Assembly (NCBI GenBank): GCA_016295275.1 | Contig: JAEDLN010000007.1 | Span: forward strand, 1-28,840 | DNA length: 28,840 nucleotides | Source of the DNA: Kiritimatiellia bacterium | GTDB taxonomy: Bacteria > Verrucomicrobiota > Kiritimatiellia > RFP12 > UBA3636 | Reading direction: 5' to 3' | Part shown: positions 7,521-15,604 of the stretch, in pieces | Numbering within the stretch: position 1 is the stretch's first letter | Layout: each line of letters begins with the position of its first letter | Notes under the pieces: model-generated | What the model was told of the DNA's origin: nothing | Seen by the model: the letters and a program-made list of their open reading frames with translations, nothing else | Databases searched by the model: none | Position numbers and translations under genes: made by a program

Positions 7521-8105
7521 ATGGCCGAAAAGATTCTGACGATGCCTTTGACGGAGGAAGCGATTCGATCGCTCCATGCGGGCGACACCGTTCTGCTGTC
7601 CGGCATTCTTCACACGGGGCGCGATCGTTTCCACAAACGGTTAGGAGAAGGAGGCGACTGTCCGTTTTCCTTGCGGGACGGCGCGATTTTCCATTGCGGG
7701 CCGGTCGTTCGCAATGTTCCGGGGGAAGGATGGCGCATTGTTTCTGCGGGACCCACGACCAGCTGTCGCGAAGAGCCGTACATGGCGGACATCATTGCCC
7801 GGCATGGTGTGCGGGCCATTCTCGGCAAAGGCGGGATGGGGGCTCGAACGGTGGAAGCGTGTCAACGGCACGGGTGCGTCTACCTGCAAGTCGTAGGCGG
7901 TGCGGCGGCGTTGTTGGCCGAGCGCATTCGCGCGGTTCGCGGCGTTTCGTTTTTGGAGGAATTCGGTGCGACGGAAGCGTCGTGGACGCTAGAAGTCGAG
8001 GCGCTTCCGGCGCTTGTCGGCATTGACGCGCACGGAAAGTCTCTCTTTTCGGATGTCGAAAAGGCCTCTCGTGACGCGCTCGATTCGCTCCTTTCGTTCG
8101 CCTGA
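7521..8105 (+). CDS. fumarase / L-tartrate dehydratase beta-subunit-type protein
   Basis: A 194-residue protein equivalent to the C-terminal (beta) domain of class I Fe-S hydro-lyases, as in fumarase and TtdB. The signature GPTTSCREEPYMADII (from residue 77) followed by VRAILGKGGMG is diagnostic. SGILHTGRD near residue 27 is the usual N-terminal motif. In this family the beta part supplies substrate-binding residues, while the alpha part carries the [4Fe-4S] cluster and is needed for the reaction (fumarate to malate, or tartrate to oxaloacetate). No alpha subunit is adjacent, so the partner must be elsewhere or the protein has another job. The gene starts 24 bases after the RodZ-like gene and has an A/T-rich leader without a Shine-Dalgarno motif. 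Which substrate it uses cannot be told. Confidence 0.85.
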   Translation: MAEKILTMPLTEEAIRSLHAGDTVLLSGILHTGRDRFHKRLGEGGDCPFSLRDGAIFHCGPVVRNVPGEGWRIVSAGPTTSCREEPYMADIIARHGVRAILGKGGMGARTVEACQRHGCVYLQVVGGAAALLAERIRAVRGVSFLEEFGATEASWTLEVEALPALVGIDAHGKSLFSDVEKASRDALDSLLSFA

Positions 8106-8117
8106 TTTTCATTTTTT

Positions 8118-8126
8118 TGGTATACT
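8118..8126 (+). promoter_or_regulatory. extended -10 promoter in front of the KDG kinase gene
   Basis: TGGTATACT: a TGN extension directly before TATACT (8121-8126). No good -35 box is present at the usual distance, which is typical for extended -10 promoters. Transcription would start near 8133, with a GAGG ribosome-binding site at 8159-8162 and the ATG at 8169. Confidence 0.5.
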
Positions 8127-8168
8127 CCCGCCAGTTTGTTTTCACCCTTCATTTTGTCGAGGTTTTTC

Positions 8169-9272
8169 ATGTCCAAGCCCCCTGTTATCGCCGGTTTCGG
8201 CGAAGTCATGCTTCGTCTTTCCCCGGAAGGAAAGTATCGTTTCAACCAAGCCTTACCGGGCATGCTGCACGCTGTTTTCGGCGGTGGCGAAGCGAACGTA
8301 TGCGTATCCCTAGCGCGTTTTGGCCTGTCATCGCGTTATTTGACGGCGCTACCCGAGAATCCGATTGCGGACTCTCTCGTAGGGGAGATGCGCGGGATTG
8401 GCGTTGACGTTTCCCGCATTCTCCGGACGAAGAAGGGGCGGCTCGGCATTTATTTTGCTGAAACGGGTTCCAACCAGCGCGGTTCTGCGGTTGTCTACGA
8501 TCGTGCAGGCTCATCCATTGCCGTCACTCCGGCCGCGGAGTATCCGGTCGAGGCGATGTTGGAAGGTGTTACATGGCTCCATCTGTCGGGCATTACGCCG
8601 GCGGTTTCGAAAGAAGCCTGCGAAGCGAATCTGAAGTTGGCGGAGTATGCCGCCGCGAACGGCATTTGCATTTCGCTCGATTTGAATTTCCGCAAAAAGC
8701 TTTGGAAATGGGAACCCGGGACGGAGCCGCGGGATTTGGCGCGCAAGCACATGACGAAGCTGGCCGCTCTTGCCGATGTCCTGATTGGGAACGAGGAGGA
8801 TGCCCACGATGTGTTCGGCATTTCGGCGGCGGATTCCTCGATCGAATCCGGAAAGATCAATTCCAAGGGGTATATTGACGTTGCCGAGAAGCTTTCGGCG
8901 GCCTTTCCGAAGGCGCGGCGCATTGCGATTACGTTGCGGGAGAGCCATTCTGCCGATTTCAACGGCTGGGGTGCGATGCTCTACGACGTCCCGAATCGCA
9001 AGGCGCATTTTGCACCGCTTGCGGCGGACGGGACGTATCGTCCGTATGAAATCCGCAACATTGTCGATCGCATTGGCGGCGGCGACTCGTTTTCCGCGGG
9101 GCTGATTTACGCACTCAACACGGAGAAATGGTCGGAAGCCTGCAAGGCGATTTCGTATGCGGTGGCGGCGTCTTGCCTGAAGCACACGATTTACGGCGAC
9201 TACAATGACGTAACCGTTTCGGAAGTGGAAGCACTTGCGGGCGGCAATGCGTCCGGGCGCGTTTCCCGCTAG
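8169..9272 (+). CDS. kdgK: PfkB-family sugar kinase, probable 2-keto-3-deoxygluconate kinase
   Basis: A 367-residue ribokinase/PfkB-family kinase. The N-terminal GFGEVMLRLSPEG is typical of KDG kinases, and the glycine-rich GGGEANVCVSLARFG near residue 40 is the first PfkB signature. NEEDA near residue 210 and DRIGGGDSFSAGL (residues about 300-312) form the ATP/anion-hole region with catalytic Asp306. GGGD instead of GAGD is common in this branch. KDG kinase makes 2-keto-3-deoxy-6-phosphogluconate for the Entner-Doudoroff aldolase, linking uronate and pectin breakdown to central metabolism. The start at 8169 is supported by GAGG six bases upstream. An in-frame start 11 codons earlier would add an unrelated hydrophobic piece. 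No KDPG aldolase or uronate gene is next to it, so the exact sugar is inferred from sequence character alone; fructokinase is the main alternative. Confidence 0.8.
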   Translation: MSKPPVIAGFGEVMLRLSPEGKYRFNQALPGMLHAVFGGGEANVCVSLARFGLSSRYLTALPENPIADSLVGEMRGIGVDVSRILRTKKGRLGIYFAETGSNQRGSAVVYDRAGSSIAVTPAAEYPVEAMLEGVTWLHLSGITPAVSKEACEANLKLAEYAAANGICISLDLNFRKKLWKWEPGTEPRDLARKHMTKLAALADVLIGNEEDAHDVFGISAADSSIESGKINSKGYIDVAEKLSAAFPKARRIAITLRESHSADFNGWGAMLYDVPNRKAHFAPLAADGTYRPYEIRNIVDRIGGGDSFSAGLIYALNTEKWSEACKAISYAVAASCLKHTIYGDYNDVTVSEVEALAGGNASGRVSR

Positions 9273-9336
9273 GGGGGCGTCTCTCCGATCGCGTCGTTGA
9301 CGCAGTTGTTTGACATTGCAAGCTTGCGGTTCTTCC

Positions 9337-10005
9337 ATGTCCTTCGTCCGTTTTCTTCTCAAAGTCCTTTTGTTTTTCGTCGTATCGGTTCTTCTCGCAT
9401 TTGTCGCCAATGAAGGCGTAAAAATGTGGGATGAGCGATACAATCCGTTCGTCAAACCGGGAGCCATCGCGTTTTCGGCCGGAAAAGCGAAGGATGGAAT
9501 GAACCGCCGGTTGTTTCGCGAAATCCGCTTTCCGGCGACGGGGCTCCGGATTTTGCTCCGATGCGAGAATCTGACGAGCGAAGAGATCCAGAGTATTCCG
9601 GATTTCATCCATGGGGAAGTCCGACTGTACGCCCTGACGGATGTGGAAGCAGCCGTACCGGGACCGGAGCCGCATGAAAGTGCGCGGAAGATGCTTTCCT
9701 ATCCGTTCACGCTGTTGCCGACGGAGACGCTCTCCTCGTCAACATCGGAGCGTGTTTCCTTTGCGGAACGGCTTGCCGTTGCGACGGCGACGATCGACGT
9801 CAAGCCCATCGAGCATTTCGATGTCAGTTATGCCCTTGTGCCGAAGGACAGCCAATCCGGAAAAACGGAAGACGGCAAGGCACTTTCGGAGTTGTTGTTT
9901 CCGATGGGAGAGCCGTATGAAATCGATGTTGTTTTGAACGGCTACATTCCGCAAGGTGCGGAGCTCGTGCTTTCGTATTCCCGTCCGGTCCGCGCGCTTT
10001 TTTAG
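9337..10005 (+). CDS. membrane-anchored protein of unknown function
   Basis: A 222-residue protein that I do not recognise. It has one N-terminal transmembrane helix (about residues 5-25, FLLKVLLFFVVSVLLAF) preceded by a single Arg, so most of the chain is probably extracytoplasmic. The remaining 190 residues have alternating hydrophobic/polar beta-like patterns and no cysteine-rich, enzymatic or repeat motif. ATG 9337 is preferred over the TTG at 9310 because it sits directly before the membrane helix. No clear ribosome-binding site is present. It lies 64 bases after the KDG kinase gene, and its TAG overlaps the stop codon of the opposing CPBP-type gene. Confidence 0.6.
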   Translation: MSFVRFLLKVLLFFVVSVLLAFVANEGVKMWDERYNPFVKPGAIAFSAGKAKDGMNRRLFREIRFPATGLRILLRCENLTSEEIQSIPDFIHGEVRLYALTDVEAAVPGPEPHESARKMLSYPFTLLPTETLSSSTSERVSFAERLAVATATIDVKPIEHFDVSYALVPKDSQSGKTEDGKALSELLFPMGEPYEIDVVLNGYIPQGAELVLSYSRPVRALF

Positions 10006-10688
10006 TTGGACAGGAGCGCAACGGTTCCCTGATAGAAATATGCGCCCCAACCGATGGTAAAGAGGGCGTTTCCGTAGAGGGCGTGTTCGATTCCGGAAAA
10101 CAGGAGGGAGCCGGTTCCGCGGTAGGATGAGAGAAAGAGGATTCCTCCCAAGAACGTAAACAGGATTGCCCATGGATTGAGAAAGATGATATGGGCAAAC
10201 GCGAAAACGGCGGCTCCCGCGAGCAGAGAGGCACGTGGCGTTCGAAAGAGCGGGGCGAAGAACGCGTCGTAGAACCATCGGAACAGGATTCCTTGCGCGA
10301 GGACGGATAGAATGGGGTATGCGATCATGACGATCCCCCAGAAGCGCGGTTGTTTGGCGGGAAAGAGGAAAAGACGATCGGCGTCGATTCCGGCAAGCAA
10401 GGCGGTCAGGACGGAGCAAAAGAACAGCCATCGGAGGAGCATTTTTCGCCAAGACGCGCATGGGACACCGAGTCGGAAGAGATCGCCGACGCGAATCATT
10501 CCGCGAAGCGCTCCGATTCCGTAAACGCCCATTGCGGCAACAAGCAGAGCGGGAATGACGCAAGAGCGGATTGAAATGCCGAATATCAGCTTGATCCATG
10601 CGGGGGCGAAAATCATTCCGACCGGCAGCATTAGATACAGACAGACGAAGCCGGACCATCGGAGAATCAGCTGATGTCGGGAGAGCAT
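10002..10688 (-). CDS. CPBP/CAAX-type intramembrane protein lacking the catalytic glutamates
   Basis: A 228-residue polytopic membrane protein resembling CPBP (ABI/CAAX-like) intramembrane metalloproteases. It has six or more hydrophobic helices. The region LAQGILFRWF (residues 130-139) aligns with the EExxxR motif, keeping Arg137 but with Gln132-Gly133 in place of the two glutamates. FAFAH with His166 corresponds to motif 2. EHALYGN with His202 resembles motif 3. In active family members the glutamates and histidines are essential for catalysis, so this copy may be an inactive relative or binding protein. The start at 10688 has AGGAA nine bases upstream. It is convergent with the preceding plus-strand gene; their stop codons share three bases (10003-10004 plus flanks). 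Confidence 0.65.
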   Translation of the reverse strand: MLSRHQLILRWSGFVCLYLMLPVGMIFAPAWIKLIFGISIRSCVIPALLVAAMGVYGIGALRGMIRVGDLFRLGVPCASWRKMLLRWLFFCSVLTALLAGIDADRLFLFPAKQPRFWGIVMIAYPILSVLAQGILFRWFYDAFFAPLFRTPRASLLAGAAVFAFAHIIFLNPWAILFTFLGGILFLSSYRGTGSLLFSGIEHALYGNALFTIGWGAYFYQGTVALLSN

Positions 10689-10819
10689 GGTTTTGTCATT
10701 CCTGAAACGGACCGGACCGGTCCAGGGGAAACCGGCACCGGCCCAGCCGTTTGAATTGCGGGAGGGCGTTTTTTTGGGGGGGGGATTCCGATTGCGTGGC
10801 GATGGAGCGGGTGTATCTG

Positions 10820-11995
10820 CTAAACCAATTGGAGCCAGCCGGAGATCAGACTTCTCTGCGTATCGTCGAGGGCTTGGACGGCCTCCAGATAGGAAGAGCT
10901 CTTTGCCTTTTCGATCAATTGGCCGATGATTTTCTGCACACCGGGTTCCGGCGGCTGAATGGCGGCGTATCGGCGGAGAAACGCCTTTTTCTGTTCGGGC
11001 CACTGGACGCAGAATTCGCGTTGGGTCGCCCAGACGGACGGGGAGAGCTTCAGAGAGGCGCGGGGCGTATCGTCGCTCAGCATTTGCGCGAGTTGGTCGA
11101 GGCGTGCGATCCGTTCGTTCCAATCGATATCGAGGCAGTCGAAGAGACCTTCGGCGCAGGCTTTTCCCCAAGGAGTGGCAGCGAGAACGGGTTTCCGGAC
11201 GAGGCCGTACCAGGTACGGAGTGCGAGAAGGTTATCGAGATAGGCATAGCAATTGGCGGCGATGATATCGACACGGCCGTGCAAAGAGCTATCGTATTCG
11301 ACGGAGATGGGATTGCCGCGAAGTTCCCGCACGAGGAGATTCGGCTTTGTGATATCGTGGCGAACCATGGAACCTGCGGCGACGGTCGTGCCGTAGGCGA
11401 TTCTGCGGGGACCGACGAGACCGCCCTGACCGCCGAGGAAGATGGGATTTTGGTTCAGCAGGACACCATGGGCGACATCGCCGACGAGCGAGGCGGTTGC
11501 CTTGTCGTGGTGGGGCGTAAAGTTGAAATGGATATAGGAGGAGCCGACTTCGGAGTGGTTTTTGGGAGAGGTTCCGCCGGCCATAAGGATATCGCAGAAA
11601 TTGATCAGCGAGCCGAGTTCCACGAATGGGAAAAGGATCGTCTGCTTAATGCCGACCGTATGGGCGACGCTGGCCTTTTCCTCCAGGATGCAACCGGGGC
11701 GTGCGTGGAGACCGTCGCCTGTTTTGGCTTCGTCCAGAAGGCAGCAGCGATCGAGAAAACCGCCGCCGATTCGGACCTTTGCACCGATTCGGCAGTCGCG
11801 CATTGTGACGGGCGATTCGGCACCGATGACGGAGTCGGGTCCGATGGAAGTGGCGGAGCCGGAGATTCGGCAGCCGGGATGGATGGTCGCACCGGGGTAG
11901 ATTCGTTCCGGATTGACATCGGGCGCAAAGAAGACGGAATCGGGATCGGGCAGGATCACGCCCCGATCGAGGAGAGTTTGGGCAAAAGCGTTCAT
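10820..11995 (-). CDS. left-handed beta-helix (hexapeptide repeat) protein, GlmU C-terminal-like
   Basis: A 391-residue protein of which about residues 30-235 are left-handed beta-helix turns (IYPGATIHPGCRISG, IGPDSVIGAES, VIGA/RIGAKVRIGG and later VGDVAHGVLLN). It resembles the acetyltransferase half of GlmU and related sugar-nucleotide enzymes. The segment ILMAGGTSPKNHSEVGSSYIHF is reminiscent of the GlmU loop containing Lys/Asn/His residues, but there is no N-terminal nucleotidyltransferase signature. A helical C-terminal part of about 150 residues (Trp/Glu/Leu-rich) has no recognised domain. It is last in the lspA-DUF4340-AsmA-like operon, starting 18 bases after the previous gene. This position suggests a role in envelope sugar metabolism, which is inference. 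Function as an acyl- or acetyltransferase is likely but unproven. Confidence 0.7.
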   Translation of the reverse strand: MNAFAQTLLDRGVILPDPDSVFFAPDVNPERIYPGATIHPGCRISGSATSIGPDSVIGAESPVTMRDCRIGAKVRIGGGFLDRCCLLDEAKTGDGLHARPGCILEEKASVAHTVGIKQTILFPFVELGSLINFCDILMAGGTSPKNHSEVGSSYIHFNFTPHHDKATASLVGDVAHGVLLNQNPIFLGGQGGLVGPRRIAYGTTVAAGSMVRHDITKPNLLVRELRGNPISVEYDSSLHGRVDIIAANCYAYLDNLLALRTWYGLVRKPVLAATPWGKACAEGLFDCLDIDWNERIARLDQLAQMLSDDTPRASLKLSPSVWATQREFCVQWPEQKKAFLRRYAAIQPPEPGVQKIIGQLIEKAKSSSYLEAVQALDDTQRSLISGWLQLV

Positions 11996-12013
11996 GTCGG
12001 GAGAGCGGTTCGG

Positions 12014-12823
12014 TTATTTTTGGGTAGCTTGTTCGGTCGTTTCGGCGTTTTCTTTTTCTTGTTTTCCGGAAAACAGTCCGGTGACGGAGCCGATTCCGCT
12101 TGCGATTGCGTTCATGCCATCGGATGCGAGATTGACGCCAGCCGTCGTGATACCGGTGACGGCGTCGACGGCTGCCGAGCCGACGGCGCCGATGAGGTTG
12201 CCGACGGCGTTGACGGTTCCGGTCGAGATCGATTTGAGAATTTCGAAAAGGGCCTCGATGGCGGTGACGCCGCCGTTCTTTTTGCCGATATCGGAGAGTT
12301 CGATAGCGGGAAGCGGGACGACGGCGCCTTTTCCATTTGCAATGGCCAGCCGGCATTTGGCGCCCGTAAAGAGAAAATGTCCGATGGCGACTTTTTTCGC
12401 GGGGGACTTTTCGGCGGGCTCTTTATCGGACGGTTCTTTTTCGAATGGTGCGAGAAGTGCGGAAAAGTTGCTGTTCAGGCCTTTCAGTTCGTAGGTCAGC
12501 ATCGGATCCCTAACCGTCACTTCATCGATGACGATCGTATCGGAGAAAAGGGATGAAGGGCGCAAGCGGACTGTCAATTCCGGCATTTCGAACAGATTTG
12601 CCTCGAAGGTTTCCGGGGGTCCGATGCGAAGATTTCGGATGTGGAAAACACCGCTGAAGACGCGTGCCGTAACCCGTTCGACATGGACATCGGTTTTCAG
12701 GACAAGCGGTGCGGTGTTATTGATCAGGGCCTTTACCGCAGCGCCGAGCCAGAACTCCAGGAAGAGGAAGAGAACGAGGAGGGAGGTGACAATGCCGATG
12801 GCAATTTTGCGGGACTTTTTCAT
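12014..12823 (-). CDS. AsmA/DUF748-like envelope protein
   Basis: A 269-residue protein with an N-terminal membrane helix (about residues 8-28). A beta-rich segment follows (about 40-115: VHVERVTARVFSGVFHIRNLRIG... then VIDEVTVRDPMLTYEL), typical of the AsmA/DUF748 family. Members of this family are membrane-anchored periplasmic proteins linked to lipid transport and outer-membrane homeostasis. The C-terminal 90 residues are a Gly/Ala/Val-rich helical stretch with spaced glycines (AVGNLIGAVGSAAVDAV), like the amphipathic tails seen in small PVC members. It is much shorter than E. coli AsmA or TamB, so it has a single partial repeat. It lies 33 bases after the DUF4340 gene and 18 before the beta-helix gene. 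No strong ribosome-binding site is seen. Confidence 0.75.
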   Translation of the reverse strand: MKKSRKIAIGIVTSLLVLFLFLEFWLGAAVKALINNTAPLVLKTDVHVERVTARVFSGVFHIRNLRIGPPETFEANLFEMPELTVRLRPSSLFSDTIVIDEVTVRDPMLTYELKGLNSNFSALLAPFEKEPSDKEPAEKSPAKKVAIGHFLFTGAKCRLAIANGKGAVVPLPAIELSDIGKKNGGVTAIEALFEILKSISTGTVNAVGNLIGAVGSAAVDAVTGITTAGVNLASDGMNAIASGIGSVTGLFSGKQEKENAETTEQATQK

Positions 12824-12856
12824 GTGGAAATCGATCCGGCGGGATGGTGTGTGGAA

Positions 12857-14722
12857 TCAGAGAGGGGTACGCGAGACGAGAGGTGTCGAAAGGGTATGGG
12901 CGGCGTCGGCGGTAATGATGAAAACGGTGCTTTCGCCTTTGATCCGGAGATAGTGGGAACCGTCTGGCAGTGCGTCTCCCAACTGAAGGATGACGATAGG
13001 CCGCTCGGGGATACCGGTTTCGATTGTGATTTCGATGGCGGGAGAAAGCAATCCGTAAGCGGCGGAATCAGCGGTAAACAGGGTTGCCACATCGAAGGCG
13101 GCGAAGTTTCCGGCCAGGGCGGCGATTTCGTCTGCCGCGGCGGAATTTGCGTAGGCGGGCTGTTGATCGTGCGTAAACCAGGCGCCATCGGCGCGACGTT
13201 GAACGGTTTGCGTCGCTCCGTCGGCGGAGCGGGAGATTGTTTCGATGGAGGAAGGCAGAAGGGAGAGAATTTGCGGCGAGCGGAGGGCCGCATAGGTTGC
13301 ATCGGAGAAATCGAGCGCTTCCGCTTTTGTGCCGGTAAGGGTATGGTGGAGGCGGTTTTCGGGGTCGGAGATTGTGACGAGAGGCGGATTGGTGCTCGTG
13401 GCAGTCACCCAGAAAGATCGTTGCGACGAAGGGGTGTGTCCGGCGTCCGGAAACGGGGAAGGTTTCAGATCGACGCGCACGGCATGAAGGGGGATGGTTT
13501 CGTCCGGCGCCATCGGAGAGGCGCCGTCGTCGAGCAGTCCAAGCAGCGAATCCAGGAAGGCATTGACGGCGGTCGAATCGGCGGGTTGCCGTGCGGGACG
13601 GCGAATGTTCCATTCGGAAGAGGTATCGGCGCGTTCAAGAGTGAAGGGGCCGCGAGTCGTAAGGAACGAGACTTGAATCAGGTCTTCTTTGACAATGGGG
13701 AAGATGCTGCGTTCGCGCAAATCGTTCAGAGGAAGGAGCAAGGCATCCAAGAGAATTTGATCGACGGTACAAACGAAGCCGCCGGAAAGGGAGGCGGCGA
13801 GGACATCGCCCGGCGATGTCGGATCGGGTTTTCCGAAGACGAACTCGGTTGGAGTCGGGACATTGCGATGGGTGACCGTGAGAAAGAGGACGGTTTCGTC
13901 GACGGAGAGTCCGTGTGCGATCCGTGCCTGTTCGGTACGGCTGGCGAGATTTTCCTTTTTTTCGGGTTGCGAGCCATCGGGAGCCCAGAGAAAACGATGG
14001 ACGGTCGCGTTTTCGAGGTGTTCGAGCAAAGCGGCGACAGTCGGTGCGGAAGCGGGGGCTTTGAAGGGGTTTGCGATGGACCAGACGCCGGCCTCGTTGG
14101 CTTCGAGTCTCACCGTAGGCTTGTCGGGGCGTCGGATTTCGATGGAGGAGATGGGGGCGTCCTCCTCTCGGAAGAGCGTTCGTTTCCGCAGATTATCCAG
14201 ATCCGATGGAATCAAATCGAAGGCGGCCCGTTCAATGACGAGGATATCGGGACTGCCTTCCGTTTGGAGATAGACGCATTCGCCCGAGGGGGTTTCGTTT
14301 CCAAAACGGAGGATCACGGGAAGAGCGGATTTGGCATTGCCGGAAAGTGTAAGCGTTGCCCGGGGATTTCGGAGGCCGAAATCGGCGAGATCGAGTTCCC
14401 GGTTTTCGCGGACGCGCGTGGAGATTCGTTCGTGGATGATTGCGTGAGCGATCGTATCGAGGAGCAAATTGATTCGCTGCGAGTCGGCCCGTCCGGCGGC
14501 GGGAGGCGCGAAAATCCATTGTGTGTTGTTGCGCGTCAGCTTTGCGGAGAAGTTTCCGGTTTGAATGTGGAGATCGGAAACGAGACCCAGATGTCCGGAG
14601 AGCAATCCGGCGCGTGCATATTCCCGATCGTGTTCGCGAAGACTCGTATTCGTGAAATGCAGGACAACCAAAAGCTGCAGGAGGACAACGAGCAGGAAGA
14701 CTATCGTTTTGTTGGTGAGCAT
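12857..14722 (-). CDS. DUF4340 domain-containing envelope protein
   Basis: A 621-residue protein with one N-terminal transmembrane helix (residues about 5-22) followed by a large extracytoplasmic beta-rich region. Repeated segments such as SGHLGLVSDLHIQTGNFSAKLTRNNTQWIFAPP and later TISRSADGATQTVQRRADGAWFTHD are characteristic of DUF4340. In other bacteria DUF4340 proteins often accompany GldG-type ABC transporter genes; none is present here. The ATG at 14722 is chosen because it sits directly before the membrane helix. The open frame continues 99 codons further upstream inside lspA, with no sensible protein there. It overlaps the 3' end of lspA by 22 bases, so translation is probably coupled. 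The function is unknown beyond envelope location. Confidence 0.8.
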   Translation of the reverse strand: MLTNKTIVFLLVVLLQLLVVLHFTNTSLREHDREYARAGLLSGHLGLVSDLHIQTGNFSAKLTRNNTQWIFAPPAAGRADSQRINLLLDTIAHAIIHERISTRVRENRELDLADFGLRNPRATLTLSGNAKSALPVILRFGNETPSGECVYLQTEGSPDILVIERAAFDLIPSDLDNLRKRTLFREEDAPISSIEIRRPDKPTVRLEANEAGVWSIANPFKAPASAPTVAALLEHLENATVHRFLWAPDGSQPEKKENLASRTEQARIAHGLSVDETVLFLTVTHRNVPTPTEFVFGKPDPTSPGDVLAASLSGGFVCTVDQILLDALLLPLNDLRERSIFPIVKEDLIQVSFLTTRGPFTLERADTSSEWNIRRPARQPADSTAVNAFLDSLLGLLDDGASPMAPDETIPLHAVRVDLKPSPFPDAGHTPSSQRSFWVTATSTNPPLVTISDPENRLHHTLTGTKAEALDFSDATYAALRSPQILSLLPSSIETISRSADGATQTVQRRADGAWFTHDQQPAYANSAAADEIAALAGNFAAFDVATLFTADSAAYGLLSPAIEITIETGIPERPIVILQLGDALPDGSHYLRIKGESTVFIITADAAHTLSTPLVSRTPL

Positions 14723-15171
14723 AGGAAGGTGTTCAGCATCAAAAGGATGAATCCAATGCAGATGGCGGAATCGGCGACATTGAATGCGGGGAAATGGTAG
14801 ATTCCATCGGACCAGGGCCAGTGAAAATCCAGAAAATCGACAACATATCCACGGAAGAGGCGATCGACGAGGTTGCCGGCCGTTCCGCCTGCCAGAATGC
14901 CGGTTGCGGCGATACCGAGCCGGTTTTGGGTCAGTTCTTTTCCATTCCAGATCAAAAAGACGAGCATGGCGGCGGAAATAGCCACCAGAAGCGGGAGCTT
15001 TCCGGACAAGATTCCCCATGCGGCTCCTTGGTTAAAGACGAGCGTAAGGTTGAAAAAACCGGGGATGACGGGGATGGAGCCGTCATAGCTTGGGGCAAGG
15101 TGTTTGAGGGCAAGCAGTTTTGCGATTTGATCCGCGAGCAAAACGGAGACGGCGAGGAGGAATGTTTTCAA
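14701..15171 (-). CDS. lspA: lipoprotein signal peptidase (signal peptidase II)
   Basis: A 156-residue inner-membrane aspartic protease that removes signal peptides from prolipoproteins. Four transmembrane segments are visible. Conserved blocks are ADQIAK (residues 13-18), FNQGAAWG (46-53), GGTAGNLVDRLFRGYVVDFLDF with catalytic Asp103, and FPAFNVADSAI with catalytic Asp134. The length is normal. The start is TTG at 15171, since no ATG or GTG lies in the right place before the first helix. The lack of a Shine-Dalgarno motif makes the exact start a little uncertain. It heads the envelope operon, and a likely promoter lies at 15247-15275. The substrates would include the small lipoprotein encoded at the left of the window. 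Confidence 0.96.
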   Translation of the reverse strand: MKTFLLAVSVLLADQIAKLLALKHLAPSYDGSIPVIPGFFNLTLVFNQGAAWGILSGKLPLLVAISAAMLVFLIWNGKELTQNRLGIAATGILAGGTAGNLVDRLFRGYVVDFLDFHWPWSDGIYHFPAFNVADSAICIGFILLMLNTFLCSPTKR

Positions 15172-15246
15172 CGGAAAAGGAAAAGAAAGATAGTCGGAAC
15201 GAAGATCGAAGGAACCGGAATCGGGGTCCAGTAGAATGTAATCTTG

Positions 15247-15275
15247 ATTCTATCTGGAAAAATCTCTTCTGACCA
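15247..15275 (-). promoter_or_regulatory. candidate promoter of the lspA operon with overlapping inverted repeat
   Basis: Minus strand TGGTCA (15270-15275), 17-base spacer, TAGAAT (15247-15252). The -10 box forms an inverted repeat with TAGAAT/ATTCTA at 15232-15237, ten bases further downstream, which could be an operator or coincidence. The predicted leader is about 70 bases. Confidence 0.4.
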
Positions 15276-15296
15276 CAAAAAAGAAATGGGGGCGCA

Positions 15297-15500
15297 GGTG
15301 GCGAGCCGCCACGGGCGATGCGGCGGGGGGCGGGGCACAAGGGCGCGCGGGATGCAAAGCCGCGCACCGCGCCGATGGCGCGGCGGCGCGATGGGGACAT
15401 CGCGCCCTACCGCCAAGCCGCACGAGAGATGCGCACGGCAACGGGACCGCGCCACGGCGCGCGGGCGGCGAGGAAAGGGCGCGGGGCGGGGTGTGAGAGG
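15297..15500. repeat. GC-rich hairpin island C
   Basis: It contains GTGGCG/CGCCAC at 15298-15312 (AGC loop), CCGCGCC/GGCGCGG at 15367-15383 (GAT loop) and GGCGCGATG/CATCGCGCC at 15385-15406 (GGGA loop). About 92 bases (15357-15449) are nearly identical to 2987-3077, with three substitutions and one indel by eye. This is the left part of the gene-free stretch 15172-15910. The rest of that stretch holds the pilin-tail relic at about 15605-15640 and about 270 bases of ordinary-composition DNA (15641-15910) in which I see no convincing gene. Confidence 0.8.
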
Positions 15501-15604
15501 GGGCGCAAAATACACGCAGAACACCCCATCACGTGGGGTGGCCGTTCTGCACGGCAACGGGAGACTCGATGGGGTGAATATGGTTCGGGGGATTGGGAGG
15601 GGGA

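Noticed and set aside
10720..10800. Palindromic GGACCGGTCC-type sequence and G/T runs between the CPBP-type and beta-helix genes
   Set aside because: No stable hairpin is followed by a T-run in the direction of either gene, so I did not call a terminator or operator.
10751..12556. A 601-codon open frame antisense to the beta-helix and AsmA-like genes
   Set aside because: Same shadow effect. The minus strand shows hexapeptide repeats and a membrane helix, and this frame crosses a gene boundary.
12641..14800. A 719-codon open frame antisense to the DUF4340 gene
   Set aside because: It arises from codon bias of the real minus-strand gene. Its translation is Gly/Asp/Arg-rich without domains, while the opposite strand has a clear membrane anchor and family features.
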